64,000 bases of DNA, taken from Rubrobacteraceae bacterium. Its GTDB lineage: Bacteria > Actinomycetota > Rubrobacteria > Rubrobacterales > Rubrobacteraceae. Both the position numbers and the translations under genes were made by a program. This document shows positions 7,660 through 17,619 of this stretch, in pieces (positions within the stretch are counted from its first letter, which is position 1; the number at the start of each line of letters is the position of its first letter). Under the pieces are notes generated by a model. It was not told where the DNA came from. It worked only from the letters and a program-made list of their open reading frames with translations, and made no database searches. Location of the stretch: the NCBI GenBank assembly GCA_030448125.1, contig JAUJNO010000005.1, forward strand, positions 1 to 64,000. Direction: 5' to 3'.

Positions 7660-9706
7660 TAGCTCACTTTCTCCTCGACCTCGGTGCCGTTGGCGGCGAG
7701 GACCTTCTCGACCAAGTTCGGCGGGACCTCTTCGTAGTGGGCGAACTCGACGTGGAAGTTGGCGCGGCCGCCGGTGATGGAGCGCAGGTCGCGGGCGTAG
7801 GTGAGCATCTCGACCTGTGGCACCTCGGCCTGGACGACCTGCCGCTCGCCGCGCTGCTCGATGCCCATGGGACGGCCCCGGCGACCCGAGAGGTCGCCCA
7901 TGACGTCTCCGACGAGCTCCGTGGGTGCTAAGACCTCGACCTTGACGTACGGTTCGAGGAGGACCGGCCGGGCCTGGGCGAACGCGTTCTTGAACGCCAT
8001 CGAGCCCGCCACCTTGAACGCCGCCTCCGAGGAGTCGACCGAGTGGAAGGCGCCATCGTAGAGCCTCACCTTCACGTCCACGACCGGGCAGCCGGCGAGC
8101 GCTCCCTCCCTCATGGCCTCGATTATGCCCTTCTCGACCGCCGGGATGAACTGGCGCGGGATCGCGCCGCCGACGATGCCGTCTTCGAACTCGAAGCCCG
8201 AGCCGCGGGGCAGGGGTGAGAGCTCTATCCTGGCGTCGCCGAACTGGCCCCTACCTCCGGTCTGCTTCTTGTAGCGGCCCTGGGCCTGGGCCGTGCCGGA
8301 GATCGTCTCCTTGAACGGCACCTTTGGCGCCCGGGCATCGACCTCTACCCCGTAGCGCCGCGCGATGCGCTCGATGGCGAACTCCACGTGCATCTGCGCC
8401 AGCCCGGAGAGGATGTCCTCCCCGTGTCCTCGGACCGCTCGAGAGAGAGGGACGGGTCCTCGTCGGCGACCTTGCGAATCGCCTCGAAGACCTTCTCTTC
8501 TTCGCCTCGCGTTTTCGCGCCCACGGCAAAAGCCGTCGTCGGCTCCGGCAACGGAACGTGCGAGAAGACCAGCGGGGCCTCCGGGCGACAGAGCGTGTCG
8601 AAGGTGTGCGTGTCACGGAGCTTCGCGACCGCGATGATGTCACCCGCGACGGCCTCGTCCGCGTTCACGCGCTCCTTGCCCATGAGGTGCGAGATGCCGC
8701 CGAGCCGTTCGGCGGAGCCGGTGCGTGGATTGGTCAGGGCCTCGTCCGAGCGGCAGCGGCCGCTCACGACGCGCAGGACGCTCAGACGGCCGGCGTACGG
8801 GTCGACGTAGGTCTTGAAGGCGTAGGCGGCGAAGGGACCGTCCGGGTCGCAGGGTACCTCCTCGCCCTCCTCGGTCGTCCAGCGGGAGCGGTCTACGGGG
8901 CTCGGGGCGCTGCCGGCGATCACGTCCAGCACCCGATCCACCCCGATCATCTTCTCCACGCTCGCCGCCAAAACCGGGATGATGAGGCCGTCGGCTATTC
9001 CTTTCGGATCCCCTCGAACATCTCTTTCCTCGCCTTCGAGGCTACCCTCGCCTTCGAGGTACTTCTCGAGCAGGGTGTCGTCGCTCTCGGCGATGGTCTC
9101 GAGCATCTGGACCCTGGCGATCTCGACCTCTTCCTCCATCCCGGTGGGGACCTCGTTCGTCTGCTGCCCGTCCACGAAAGCGATGCCGCTGAGGAGCCCG
9201 TAGACGCCCTTCAGCCCCCCCTCCTTGCCGATCGGCAGGTTCAGCGGCACGACCGCCTGCCCGAAGCGTTCACGGAGCTGCTCGACCACCGAGGCGAAGT
9301 CCGCGCGTTCGCGGTCGAGGTGGTTCACGACGACGATGTGCGGGATACCCTCCTTCTCGCCGCGGCGCCAGACGCGCTCGGTGACCACCTGGATCGGGTC
9401 TTGGGCGTGTACCACCAGCACGGCGCAGTCGGCTACTCTTTGGGCCACGAAGGCGTCGGCGATAAAGCCGCCGTCGCCGGGGGTGTCGAGGAGGTTGATC
9501 TGGCGGCCCTTCCATTCGAGGTGGGCGACGCTCATCCCGAGCGTCATCCCACGCTCGACCTCCTCCTCGGCGTGGTCGAGGACGTTGCTTTGCGGCCCCT
9601 GTCTCCCTGACGCAAGTCCCAGCATCGCCTCCCCGAGGGCGGTCTTCCCGCTCCCCCTGTGCCCGATCAGACAAACGTTGCGGATCGTCTCCGGCTCCAC
9701 GGCCAT
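7659..9706 (-). CDS. Elongation factor G-like GTPase, single-base frameshift at 8420-8423
   Basis: About 680 residues if one base is restored. The first part (9706 to about 8420) has a G1 box GHRGSGKT, the switch region EVERGMTLGMS, DTPGDGG for G3 and NHLDRER in place of the usual NKxD. Domain II and the start of domain III follow. The second part (about 8420 to 7659) has the domain IV/V hallmarks GGRGQFGDARIEL and RRGRPMGIEQRGERQVVQAEVP. The NHLD box and missing canonical switch residues place it in the EF-G-like (EF-G2) group, not the housekeeping factor. The reading frame changes at a CCCC run. The sequence continues perfectly in the next frame, so either a sequencing error or a very recent mutation is likely. 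Confidence 0.85.
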
Positions 9707-9873
9707 GATCTCTCCTCCTTCCTGAACTTCTTCCCCACCGTTCCCTTATCCGACGGGGGCGTTCAGCTTAACGCAGAAGTAACCTTCGCGCAGGCTTTTT
9801 CGAGATGGGCGCGGGGGGCCGGGAGTGGTTATGCTAGGGGAGGATTCGGTAGAAACGATAGAAAGAGGAGACC

Positions 9874-10296
9874 GTGACGGAGACCCAGAGGAGAGGAGAG
9901 GAGAGCCCACTCCAGACCGACCGGGGGACGACGACCATAAACGACGCCGTGGTGACCAGCATCGCCAGCACGGCGGTGCAGGAGGTCTCGGGCGCCGAGC
10001 CGGAGGTCGATACCGGGCGTGGCGGCGGGAGCATACCGGGCGACAACTCGCCCACGATGGGAGAGCTCTTCAACAGGGTCACCGGCAGCTCGAGAGGCTC
10101 GCGCGGGGTCTCCGTCGAGGTCGGCGAGACGCAGGCGACCGTAGACCTGACCGTGACAGTACCCTACGGCCGGTCCATCCCCGAGGTCACCCAAGCCATG
10201 CGCGACAACGTGATCCAGCGCGTAGAGAAGCTCACCGGCCTCGAGGTAACCGAGGTCAACATCACCGTCAAGGACGTCTTCTTCCCGGAGCAGTAA
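9874..10296 (+). CDS. Asp23/Gls24 family envelope stress protein
   Basis: 140-residue protein with GTG start 9874 behind AGAGGAG. The Asp23 pattern is clear: INDAVVTSIASTAVQEVSG near residue 22, then a strand-rich middle VTVPYGRSIPEVTQAMRDNV and the end VTEVNITVKDVFF. These small cytoplasmic proteins associate with the membrane and respond to envelope or alkaline stress in Gram-positive bacteria. It stands alone, divergent from the EF-G-like gene and convergent with the dehydrogenase operon. Confidence 0.88.
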   Translation: MTETQRRGEESPLQTDRGTTTINDAVVTSIASTAVQEVSGAEPEVDTGRGGGSIPGDNSPTMGELFNRVTGSSRGSRGVSVEVGETQATVDLTVTVPYGRSIPEVTQAMRDNVIQRVEKLTGLEVTEVNITVKDVFFPEQ

Positions 10297-10398
10297 GGCA
10301 CAGAGGCGCCGGGGGCGCTGCCTCACACACCGACGCCTCCGGCGAGGAGGACCGGGGGCGCCGAACCGGTGGCCGGGAGCCGGCCGCTACTAAAGCTA

Positions 10399-11793
10399 CT
10401 AAACCACCAACAGCATCGGGGTCTCCAGCGTGCGCTTGACCTCGGCCATATAGAGCGCCCCGTCGCGGCCGTTGGCGATGCGGTGGTCGGCCGAGAGGGT
10501 AAGCTTCATCATGCTCGCGGGGACGACCTCGCCGTCCTCGTCGTAGCTCGGGCGCTTGACGATGCCGCTCACCGCGACGATAGCCGCCTGGGGCGGGTTG
10601 ATGATCGCGGTGAAGCTCTCGACGCCGAACATACCCATGTTCGAGAGGGTGAACGTTGCGCCCTGGTACTCGTCGGGCGTGAGGTCTCCGTCGCGGGCGC
10701 GCTGGGCGAGGTCCTTGGACTCCCGGGAGATGCTCGCAAGGCCCTTGCTCGCGCAGTCCTTGATGACCGGGGTTATGAGGCCGGCGTCGAGGGCGACGGC
10801 CATCGCCATGTCGACCGTCTCGTGCAGCTCGATACCCTTGCTCGTATAGATGGCGTTGAGGTTCGGATAGTTTCTGAGGGATACCGCGCACGCCTTCATC
10901 ACGAAGTCGTTGACAGAGAGCTTGAGGCCCTCCTCTTCGAGCTGCTCGTTGAGCTGCTTGCGCAGGGCCATCGTCGCGTCCATCTTGACCTCGACGGTGG
11001 CGTAGAAGTGCGGGATGTGCTGCTTGGCCTCCGTCATCCGCTCGCCGATGACCCGCTGCATCCGGGTCGGCTCCATGAGCTGGGTCCCCGGCGTCTGGGC
11101 CGGTTCGGGCAACTTTGCGGGCTGGAAGCCCTGCTGTTCGGCCTGCTCGGGCTGCACCTCCTCGGGCGCTTCGACCTCCTGGGCCTGGCCGTCGGCCTGC
11201 TGCTCGGCCTGGCCGTCCTGGCCGTCCGTCGTCGGCGCCTCGCCACTCTCCAGGGCCGCTCGGACGTCGCGCTCTACTATACGGCCTTGAGGGCCCGAGC
11301 CCTCTATCCGTGAGAGGTCGAGACTGTTCTCGCGGGCCAACCGCCGGACTATCGGGGAGGCGCGGACCTGGCCGTTGGTACCGCCGGCGGCCTGGGCTCC
11401 GTCGCCAGAGGGGGCCTCCTCGCCCGCCTCGGACTCCTCCTCGGTCTCCGTGGCGGTCTGGGCCTGGGCGTCTCCGCCTTCGTCGCCCGATGCTTCGGCT
11501 TCCTCCTGCTCGGCCTGGCCGCCGGACTCGCTGCCGTCGCGCTCCGGCACTTCTTCGCCCTCGCCCTGAATAAAGGCTATCGCCCCACCGACGGGAATGT
11601 CGTCGCCCTCGCTGGCGATTAGCTGCGCGAGCGTGCCCGAGTCCTCGGCCTCTATCTCCATCGAGGCCTTGTCAGTCTCGATCTCGGCTATCGCGTCGCC
11701 CTCTTCGACCTGGTCGCCCTCGCTCTTGAGCCACTTGAGGAGGGTGCCCTCCTCCATCGCGTCGCCCATCTTGGGCATAATCACTTCAGGCAC
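10399..11793 (-). CDS. Dihydrolipoyl acyltransferase, E2 of a pyruvate/2-oxoacid dehydrogenase complex
   Basis: 464 residues. Domains in order are an N-terminal lipoyl domain with the lipoylated Lys in ETDKASMEIEA (about residues 40-50), and an acidic Gln/Glu/Ala-rich linker. Next comes the E1/E3-binding domain ASPIVRRLARENSLDLSRI (about 145-180), a second Gln-rich linker, and a catalytic domain with HIPHFYATVEV and the active-site segment ADHRIANGRDGA. It transfers the acyl group from E1 to CoA. It is last in the E1alpha-E1beta-E2 operon, 3 bp after E1beta. No E3 gene is in the window. The complex could be pyruvate- or branched-chain-specific. Confidence 0.93.
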   Translation of the reverse strand: MPEVIMPKMGDAMEEGTLLKWLKSEGDQVEEGDAIAEIETDKASMEIEAEDSGTLAQLIASEGDDIPVGGAIAFIQGEGEEVPERDGSESGGQAEQEEAEASGDEGGDAQAQTATETEEESEAGEEAPSGDGAQAAGGTNGQVRASPIVRRLARENSLDLSRIEGSGPQGRIVERDVRAALESGEAPTTDGQDGQAEQQADGQAQEVEAPEEVQPEQAEQQGFQPAKLPEPAQTPGTQLMEPTRMQRVIGERMTEAKQHIPHFYATVEVKMDATMALRKQLNEQLEEEGLKLSVNDFVMKACAVSLRNYPNLNAIYTSKGIELHETVDMAMAVALDAGLITPVIKDCASKGLASISRESKDLAQRARDGDLTPDEYQGATFTLSNMGMFGVESFTAIINPPQAAIVAVSGIVKRPSYDEDGEVVPASMMKLTLSADHRIANGRDGALYMAEVKRTLETPMLLVV

Positions 11794-11796
11794 TGA

Positions 11797-12786
11797 TCAC
11801 ACCACCTTCTCGTAGAGCACGCGCCGCGCCGCGTCCGCCACCATGTCTTCGTTGGGAAATGCCGCGAGCTCGAGGTTCCTCGCGAAGGGCGCCGGGGTTT
11901 CGGCCCCGCTCACCCTCTCCACCGGAGCGTCCAGGTAATCGAACGCCTTGTCCTGGATAATCGCCGCCACCTCGCTGGCGACCCCGAAGTACCGCCACTG
12001 CTCCTGCACGGCGACCGCCCGGTGCGTCTTCTTGACCGACTCGACGAGGGTCTCCTCGTCTAACGGTCGTATCGAGCGCACGTCTATGACCTCGGCGCTG
12101 ACATCGTCTTCTTCCTCCAACTTGTCGGCTACCCTCATGCACAGGTTGACCTGCCGTCCGTAGGAGACAAGCGTCACGTCGTCGCCTTCGCGCGCTACGC
12201 GGGCCTTGCCGAACGGCACGGCGTTGTCGCCCTCTGGTACCTCACCCTTTGTCCCGTAGAGGGCACCGGCCTCCAGAAAGATTACGGGGTTCGGATCTCG
12301 GATCGCGGTTAGCATCATGCCCTTGACGTCGTTGGGCGTCACGGGGGAGACGACCTTCAAGCCGGGAAAGTGACCGTACATGTTCTCCAGGGAGTGCGTG
12401 TGCTGAGCCGAGAGCTGGACGCCGCCGCCGTTCGGGCCGCGGATGACGAGCGGCACCTCGACCTGGCCGCCTGAGAAGTAGCGAACCTTGGCGGCGTTCT
12501 GGATGATCTGGTCAGCCGCCAAAAACGAAAAGTTCCAGGTCATCATTTCCACTATCGGCTTGAGACCCGTCATAGCCATGCCCACGGCCGCCCCGGTGAA
12601 ACCACCCTCAGAGATGGGGGTGTCCACGACCCTCCTGGGGCCAAACATGTCGAGCAACCCGTCGGTGATGAGGTGCGTGCCGCCGTAGACGCCGATGTCC
12701 TCACCCATGAGGAGGACGCTCTCGTCGTTCTCCATCTCCTGTACCATGGCCTCTCTGAGGGCCTCGCGGTAGGTTTTTTCGGGCAT
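11797..12786 (-). CDS. pdhB: 2-oxoacid dehydrogenase E1 beta subunit (pyruvate dehydrogenase type)
   Basis: 329 residues, a typical transketolase-like E1beta with the opening YREALREAMVQEMENDESVLLMGEDIG split over pyrimidine and C-terminal domains. Recognisable segments are GFTGAAVGMAMTGLKPIVE, RGPNGGGVQLSAQHTHS and the C-terminal IDVRSIRPLDEETLVESV. It pairs with E1alpha, four bases upstream, to decarboxylate the 2-oxoacid on thiamine diphosphate. The RGPNGGG and QHTHSLE motifs favour pyruvate over branched-chain acids, but this is not conclusive. Confidence 0.92.
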   Translation of the reverse strand: MPEKTYREALREAMVQEMENDESVLLMGEDIGVYGGTHLITDGLLDMFGPRRVVDTPISEGGFTGAAVGMAMTGLKPIVEMMTWNFSFLAADQIIQNAAKVRYFSGGQVEVPLVIRGPNGGGVQLSAQHTHSLENMYGHFPGLKVVSPVTPNDVKGMMLTAIRDPNPVIFLEAGALYGTKGEVPEGDNAVPFGKARVAREGDDVTLVSYGRQVNLCMRVADKLEEEDDVSAEVIDVRSIRPLDEETLVESVKKTHRAVAVQEQWRYFGVASEVAAIIQDKAFDYLDAPVERVSGAETPAPFARNLELAAFPNEDMVADAARRVLYEKVV

Positions 12787-12790
12787 GGAC

Positions 12791-13876
12791 CTACTCCTCC
12801 CCCATGTACTCGTCTTCGCCGGCGTAGACGTCGGTGTAGAGCTCCTCCACGGACGGCTCCTCGCTCTCGTCGGCGAAGTTGGTGGCCTCGTCTATGGTCT
12901 CCTTCATCTCGGCCCTGATCTCCTCGAGCGCGTCCTCGTCGAGTATCTCCCTCTCGAGGAGCTTGTGCTCGAGCTGGCCTACGGGGTCGCGCTGGCGCCA
13001 CTTCTTGACCTCATCCTTTGTCCGGTACTTCTCGAAGAAGTCCGCCGACCCGTGCGGCGCGGTGCGGTAGGTCAGGGCCTCGACGACGTAGGGTTGTCCG
13101 GTTTCCCGGACCTTATCGGCCGTGCGGTGGGCCACCTCGAGGACGGCTTCGAGGTCCATGCCGTCGACCTTCTCGTGCTCGATGCCGTAGGCGTCGAACT
13201 TGGCGCCGAGGTCGGTCATGGCGGTCGAACGCGCCACGCTCGTACCCATACCGTACTGGTTGTTCTCGATGATCCAGAGACATGGGTTCATCCCGTCCCT
13301 GCCCCAGAGCCCGCTCAGATTGGCCGCCTCGTGGAAGGCGCCGTTGTTTATCGCGCCGTCGCCGAGGTAGAGCTGGCAGATGTGGTCGGTCTCCTGGTAC
13401 TTCATCGCGTAGGCGAAGCCGACCCCCAACGGTATGTGTCCGCCGACGATGCCGTAACCGCCGTACAGGCCGTTCTCGACGTCGAAGAGGTGCATCGAGC
13501 CGCCCTTGCCTTTGACGAGGCCGGTCCCCTTGCCGTAGAGCTCGGCCATGACGCTCTTGGGATCGCTCCCCAACAACAAGGGGAAAGGGTGGTCGCGGTA
13601 AGCGGTGATGACCCTGTCGCCCTCTTTATAGGCATCTATAAAGCCGGTCGCGACCGCCTCCTGGCCGATGTAGACGTGGAGGTAGCCCCCGATCTTGCCC
13701 TGCCTGAAGCCCCGTTGGGTCGCCTCTTCGAAGGTCCTGATCAGGATCATATTCTTGTAGAGTTCTACGAGGTGCTCGCCGTCCGTGGCTACCGCGCCCC
13801 CGTCGCGCGACTCCTCGCGAGGCTCCTCCTGCGTCTCCACGCCTCCATCCCCCGTGCGTTCGTTCTCTGCCGACAC
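12791..13876 (-). CDS. pdhA: 2-oxoacid dehydrogenase E1 alpha subunit (pyruvate dehydrogenase type)
   Basis: 361 residues, thiamine-diphosphate binding half of the heterotetrameric E1. The ThDP fingerprint is LYLGDGAINNGAFHEAANLS, with GDG and the downstream Asn-Asn. GKGGSMHLFDVENGLYGG and the phospho-loop-like GMGTSVARSTA are also present. The first 35 residues (GVETQEEPREESRDGG) are low-complexity and probably disordered. It is first in the three-gene operon. The 139 bp between its start and rdgB should carry the promoter. Confidence 0.93.
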   Translation of the reverse strand: MSAENERTGDGGVETQEEPREESRDGGAVATDGEHLVELYKNMILIRTFEEATQRGFRQGKIGGYLHVYIGQEAVATGFIDAYKEGDRVITAYRDHPFPLLLGSDPKSVMAELYGKGTGLVKGKGGSMHLFDVENGLYGGYGIVGGHIPLGVGFAYAMKYQETDHICQLYLGDGAINNGAFHEAANLSGLWGRDGMNPCLWIIENNQYGMGTSVARSTAMTDLGAKFDAYGIEHEKVDGMDLEAVLEVAHRTADKVRETGQPYVVEALTYRTAPHGSADFFEKYRTKDEVKKWRQRDPVGQLEHKLLEREILDEDALEEIRAEMKETIDEATNFADESEEPSVEELYTDVYAGEDEYMGEE

Positions 13877-14015
13877 TACGGCCCCTTTCCCTCGCGGAGT
13901 ACGATTTTGTCAGAAGAATACCACGCCTCACTGCCTCGCTAAACATGAGCAAGCGCTCGATCATGCGTTCGGAGACACACCCGACGCCGCACTCAGAAAC
14001 AGGCCGCTTGAAGAT

Positions 14016-14587
14016 CTACTGTGTAGGCGGCAAGGCTTCGAGCCCGGCGCGGAGCGCCTCGCGGGCGGCTCTCAGGGCGCGGGCGCGATGGGAATCCTCG
14101 TGCTTTCGGGGTCCGAGCTCGGCATAGGTTTCGGTGTGGTTGTGGGGGACGAAGATGGGATCCCACCCGAACCCACCGAGCCCCGGGGCTCGCGCGCGAT
14201 GCTCCCCCACCTCCCCGAGGAAGACGCGTACGGAAGCGTCCGCGAAGGCTATCGCCACCGCGCAGACGGCCCGGGCCGAGCGGTCCTCCTCGCCCGCGAG
14301 CATCTTCAGGAGCCCCTCGTTGCCGACGGACGCCAGGAACCACTTCGTCAACGCCCCCGGCAGACCGTTCCAGGATTCGACGATAAGGCCCGAGTCCTCG
14401 ACCAGAATGGGGAGTCCGGGGCGCCGAGAGTTTCGCGGGCGGCGGCGGCCTTGACGGCGGCGACCTGGGCCACGTCGAGGTCCTGAAGCTCGGGGAGGTC
14501 CAGGGCGATGCTCCTCAACTCGACATCCAGGATCCCGGCTGCCTCCCGGGCCTTGCTGGGGTTGCTCGTCACGAACAGGGCTTCCAC
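14016..14587 (-). CDS. rdgB: RdgB/HAM1 non-canonical purine NTP pyrophosphatase, frameshifted
   Basis: House-cleaning enzyme that hydrolyses ITP/XTP/dITP to the monophosphate. The first part starts at GTG 14587 and reads VEALFVTSNPSKAREAAGIL (the SNxxK substrate loop). The second part starts near 14400 in another frame and reads NGLPGALTKWFL, then AFADASVRVFLGEVGEH, then GLGGFGWDPIFVPH. The shift falls in a GGGG run at 14409-14412; restoring one base gives a 190-residue protein of normal length. As it stands the gene is broken, but the homopolymer position suggests a sequencing error. Confidence 0.85.
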
Positions 14588-14651
14588 GCTGCGGAGTCTA
14601 CAACCCAAGCATCCTTTGTGGTAGAGTCGTTCATATGCGCGAGGTGAGGTT

Positions 14652-15300
14652 ATGAGCCTCGAAAAGCTCGAGGCGACGGACGGCGAGGTTCGTATCCTCG
14701 CCAACTCCGGGGACCTCGCGCTGGTCTTCCCGCGTGAGTTGTGGGAGAGCATGCTGACGGAGGTATCTTCCTCGGAACCTGCCCCGAGGAGCTCGAAGAA
14801 CTCGAAGCTCTCAAGCGGCGGCTCGAGGAGCACGCCCGGGAGAACTCGTTCGCCACCATACTCGAAGAGGTGCCGCTCGGCGGATCGCCCAGCGGATCGC
14901 CCGGCGGGCCGTCAGGCTACGAGGACTCAGAAGGGCAGTTCGATCTCGTGCTTGCGGCCGGCGGGCATGTTCGCGGCTACGACCGGCTACGTTTTCCTGC
15001 CGGTGGTCCGGCCGGAGCACGTGACCCTGTTCGGGGCACAACTGGACGAGGACGACTTCGTCGAGCAGGCGTACCTCGTCGGGGCGGTGACGGACCGGCG
15101 GGCTTTGGCCGCGGGAGACGAAAGCTTGAAGGCGCTCTCGATCCGGGGGGAGGGCGTGCAGCTCCAGCCGCTTCGAGCTCGCGCCCGAACTCTGGCAGGT
15201 CCTCTCGGAGAAGCTTGGATGGAACAACGTCGAACCCGTCGCGCCGGGGGTCCCCTGGGCGCCGATCACGGAAATGAGGGATAACAGTTGCCGCTCGTAG
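14652..15300 (+). pseudogene. Hypothetical protein with about three frameshifts
   Basis: Reading frames have to be stitched together: ATG 14652 gives SLEKLEATDGEVRILANSGDL, then a second frame gives GGIFLGTCPEELEELEALK. The first frame then returns with VFLPVVRPEHVTLFGAQLDE, and a third ends at TAG 15298-15300 with ELWQVLSEKLGWNNVEP. Each piece has a natural residue composition, so a roughly 215-residue soluble protein is or was encoded here. I do not recognise the family. Its tail overlaps the start of the aminotransferase gene, suggesting they were co-transcribed. Confidence 0.5.
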
Positions 15301-16604
15301 ATCTCGACCGCTTCGACTTCCTGTACGCCAACCGGGTCAAGGGGATGAGAAGCGCCGCGACCCGCGACCTGATGGCTACCCTCTCGCGGCCGGGCATCAT
15401 CTCGCTCGCCGGCGGTTTCCCCGACACCAGGGCGTTCGGCGAGGAGGCGTTCCGCGAGATCTCCGACCAGGTAGCCGTCGAATCCGCCCAGGCCCTGCAG
15501 TACGGCCCGACCGCGGGGCTCGAAGGGGTCAAAGACATCATCGTCGAGGTGATGGCCGCCGAGGGCACGCGCGCCAACCAGGAGGACATCTTCGTCACCA
15601 CCGGCGCCCAGCAGGGCCTCGACCTCGTCGGCAAGGTCTTTCTCGATGAGGGGGACGCCGTCTTGTGCGAAGGCCCGACGTACGCCGGGGCCTTGAACGC
15701 TTTCGCGGCGTACCGGCCCAGGATTTTGCACGCGCCGATGGACCGGGCGGGCATGATCCCGGTAGCCGCCCACGAAGCTCTGAAGAAGGCCCGCAAGCAG
15801 GGCATCCACGTGAAGTTCATCTACACTGTCCCGAACTTCCAGAACCCGACCGGGGTTACCCTGGCCGCCCAGCGGAGGCGCGAGCTTCTAGAGATAGCCC
15901 GCGAGTACGACCTGATCATCCTGGAGGACAACCCGTACGGGATGCTGCGCTTCGAGGGCGAGTCGCTGCCTAGCATAGCCTCGATAGAGCAGGAGACGGC
16001 CGGGGGCGCGGACCGGGTGGTGTACCTCGGGACGTTCTCCAAGATCTTCGCGCCGGGGGTGAGGCTCGGGTGGGTACATGCCCAGCCGGGGATTCTGCAC
16101 AAGATCAACATCGGCAAGCAGGGCGCCGACCTCTGCTCGTCGAACCTCTCGCAGATGCTGATCCACACGTACTTCCAGCACGCCGACTGGCGCGCCTACG
16201 TCAAACGCCTCACGGCCCTTTACAAGGAGCGGCGCGACGCGATGCTCGACGCTCTGGCGGAGTTCATGCCGAACGAGGTGCATTGGACACACCCGGAGGG
16301 TGGACTCTTCGTGTGGGCGACGCTGCCCAGTTACGTGGACGCGACCTCGATGCTGCCGCGCGCGATCTCGCGCAACGTCGCCTACGTGCCGGGCGAGGGG
16401 TTCTTCGCCAACGGGGGCGGGAAGAACCATATGCGCATCAACTTCTCGTTCGTCGAGCCAAAGAAGATCCGTCGCGGCATCGAGCTCCTCTCCGAGGTCA
16501 TCCGCGAGCGGATGGAACTCCGCAGCGACCTCGAACGCGGCTCGCAGCGAAAGCTCGGCGCGCAGCACGGTTCACGTTCGACCGTCAGCAACCCGGAGCG
16601 TTAG
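15288..16604 (+). CDS. PLP-dependent class I/II aminotransferase (LysN / 2-aminoadipate type)
   Basis: 438 residues, TTG start at 15288 behind GAGGG. The fold-type I order is clear: SLAGGFPD in the N-terminal arm, QYGPTAGLEGVKD, TTGAQQGLDLVGKVF for the cofactor phosphate cup, NFQNPTGVTL with the PLP-binding Asn/Asp segment LILEDNPYG, and the Schiff-base lysine in GTFSKIFAPGVRLGW. The last 30 residues are low-complexity. This group transaminates 2-aminoadipate, aromatic or branched amino acids, and the substrate is not decidable here. The next gene begins 9 bp later. Confidence 0.9.
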   Translation: MPLVDLDRFDFLYANRVKGMRSAATRDLMATLSRPGIISLAGGFPDTRAFGEEAFREISDQVAVESAQALQYGPTAGLEGVKDIIVEVMAAEGTRANQEDIFVTTGAQQGLDLVGKVFLDEGDAVLCEGPTYAGALNAFAAYRPRILHAPMDRAGMIPVAAHEALKKARKQGIHVKFIYTVPNFQNPTGVTLAAQRRRELLEIAREYDLIILEDNPYGMLRFEGESLPSIASIEQETAGGADRVVYLGTFSKIFAPGVRLGWVHAQPGILHKINIGKQGADLCSSNLSQMLIHTYFQHADWRAYVKRLTALYKERRDAMLDALAEFMPNEVHWTHPEGGLFVWATLPSYVDATSMLPRAISRNVAYVPGEGFFANGGGKNHMRINFSFVEPKKIRRGIELLSEVIRERMELRSDLERGSQRKLGAQHGSRSTVSNPER

Positions 16605-16612
16605 GGTCTCTC

Positions 16613-17569
16613 GTGGCGCGCCTGGTGGTCCTCAGGGGCGGACACTCGATGGAGCGGGACGTCTCGCTGGTCACGGGACGCAGGGTGGCACACGCCCTCG
16701 AACGCCTCGGCCACGAGGTCCGTTCTCTGGACGTAGAGGAGAGCACGACCGAGAGGCTCATGGAGATGGAGCCGGACGCCGCCTTTATCTGCCTGCACGG
16801 CGTCGGCGGCGAGGACGGAACGGTACAGGCGCTCCTGGAGACCCTGGGAATCCCCTACACCGGCAGCGGGCCGCTCTCCTCGATCCGCTGCATGGATAAG
16901 GACTACGCCAAGAGGGCGATGTTCGCCGCGGGGGTGCCGACCCCGCCCTTCAGGACGTTTCTGCGCAAGGCCATGCATGAGATGGGGGCCGCGGCGGCCC
17001 TGGAGTCCGCGACCCGGACCACGGGCTACCCGCTCGCCGTCAAGCCCGCCCGCGAGGGTTCGGGGCTCGGGCTCACAAAGGTCGAGGAGCCGGAGACGCT
17101 CCTCGAAGCCGTCTACGAGGCGTTCGGCTACGACGGGAAGATACTTTTGGAGAGGTGGGTAACCGGCACCGAGATCACCATCCCCATCCTCGAGTCCGCG
17201 GGCGAGGGCCCGCGCGTCCTCAACCTCGTCGAGATACGCCCCCGCGGCGGCTCCTACGACTACGATGCCAAGTACACCCCTGGCGCCACCGACTTCGCCA
17301 TACCGGCCGAGATCCCCGCCGAAACCGCCACCCGCGCCGAGGAGACCGCGCTCGCCGCCTACCGCTCTTTAGGCTGCTCCGGCTTCGGGCGCGTAGACGT
17401 GATCCTCGAAGGCGACATCCCCTGGGTCCTCGACGTCAAAACCATCCCCGGCTTCACCGAGACCTCTACCCTACCTCTAGCCGCCGAAGCCGCCGGCATA
17501 AGCTTTGAGGAGCTGGTCGAAACCATTCTCGACACCACGCTGCAGACCGGGGCTCCGGCGAAGCTGTAG
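16613..17569 (+). CDS. ddl: D-alanine--D-alanine ligase-like ATP-grasp enzyme
   Basis: 318 residues from GTG 16613. It opens LVVLRGGHSMERDVSLVTGR, the Ddl N-terminal pattern. It continues CLHGVGGEDGTVQALLETLGIPYTG, then the ATP-grasp segments KPAREGSGLGLTKV and ERWVTGTEITIPIL, and ends with the metal/ATP region RVDVILEGDIPWVLDVKTIPGFTETS. In the usual enzyme the last segment is LEVNTMPGFT; here Asp-Val-Lys-Thr replaces Glu-Val-Asn-Thr. The peptidoglycan role is therefore probable but a related carboxylate-amine ligase remains possible. It follows an aminotransferase by 9 bp, probably in one operon. Confidence 0.82.
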   Translation: MARLVVLRGGHSMERDVSLVTGRRVAHALERLGHEVRSLDVEESTTERLMEMEPDAAFICLHGVGGEDGTVQALLETLGIPYTGSGPLSSIRCMDKDYAKRAMFAAGVPTPPFRTFLRKAMHEMGAAAALESATRTTGYPLAVKPAREGSGLGLTKVEEPETLLEAVYEAFGYDGKILLERWVTGTEITIPILESAGEGPRVLNLVEIRPRGGSYDYDAKYTPGATDFAIPAEIPAETATRAEETALAAYRSLGCSGFGRVDVILEGDIPWVLDVKTIPGFTETSTLPLAAEAAGISFEELVETILDTTLQTGAPAKL

Positions 17570-17619
17570 GGGCATGGCTTTCTTCGGCAGCATATTGGAG
17601 AGGACAAAGAGAAGCTTAG

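Noticed and set aside
8420..8423. Programmed frameshift in the EF-G-like gene
   Set aside because: No slippery heptamer or downstream structure was evident, and similar homopolymer slips occur in many unrelated genes here, so a technical cause is more likely.
12785..13942. 385-codon plus-strand ORF antisense to pdhA
   Set aside because: High-GC shadow of a certain gene; the translation is rich in Val/Leu/Arg runs and matches no family.
16070..16612. 180-codon upstream extension of the Ddl-like frame
   Set aside because: It overlaps the aminotransferase gene in another frame; the Ddl fold begins at GTG 16613.
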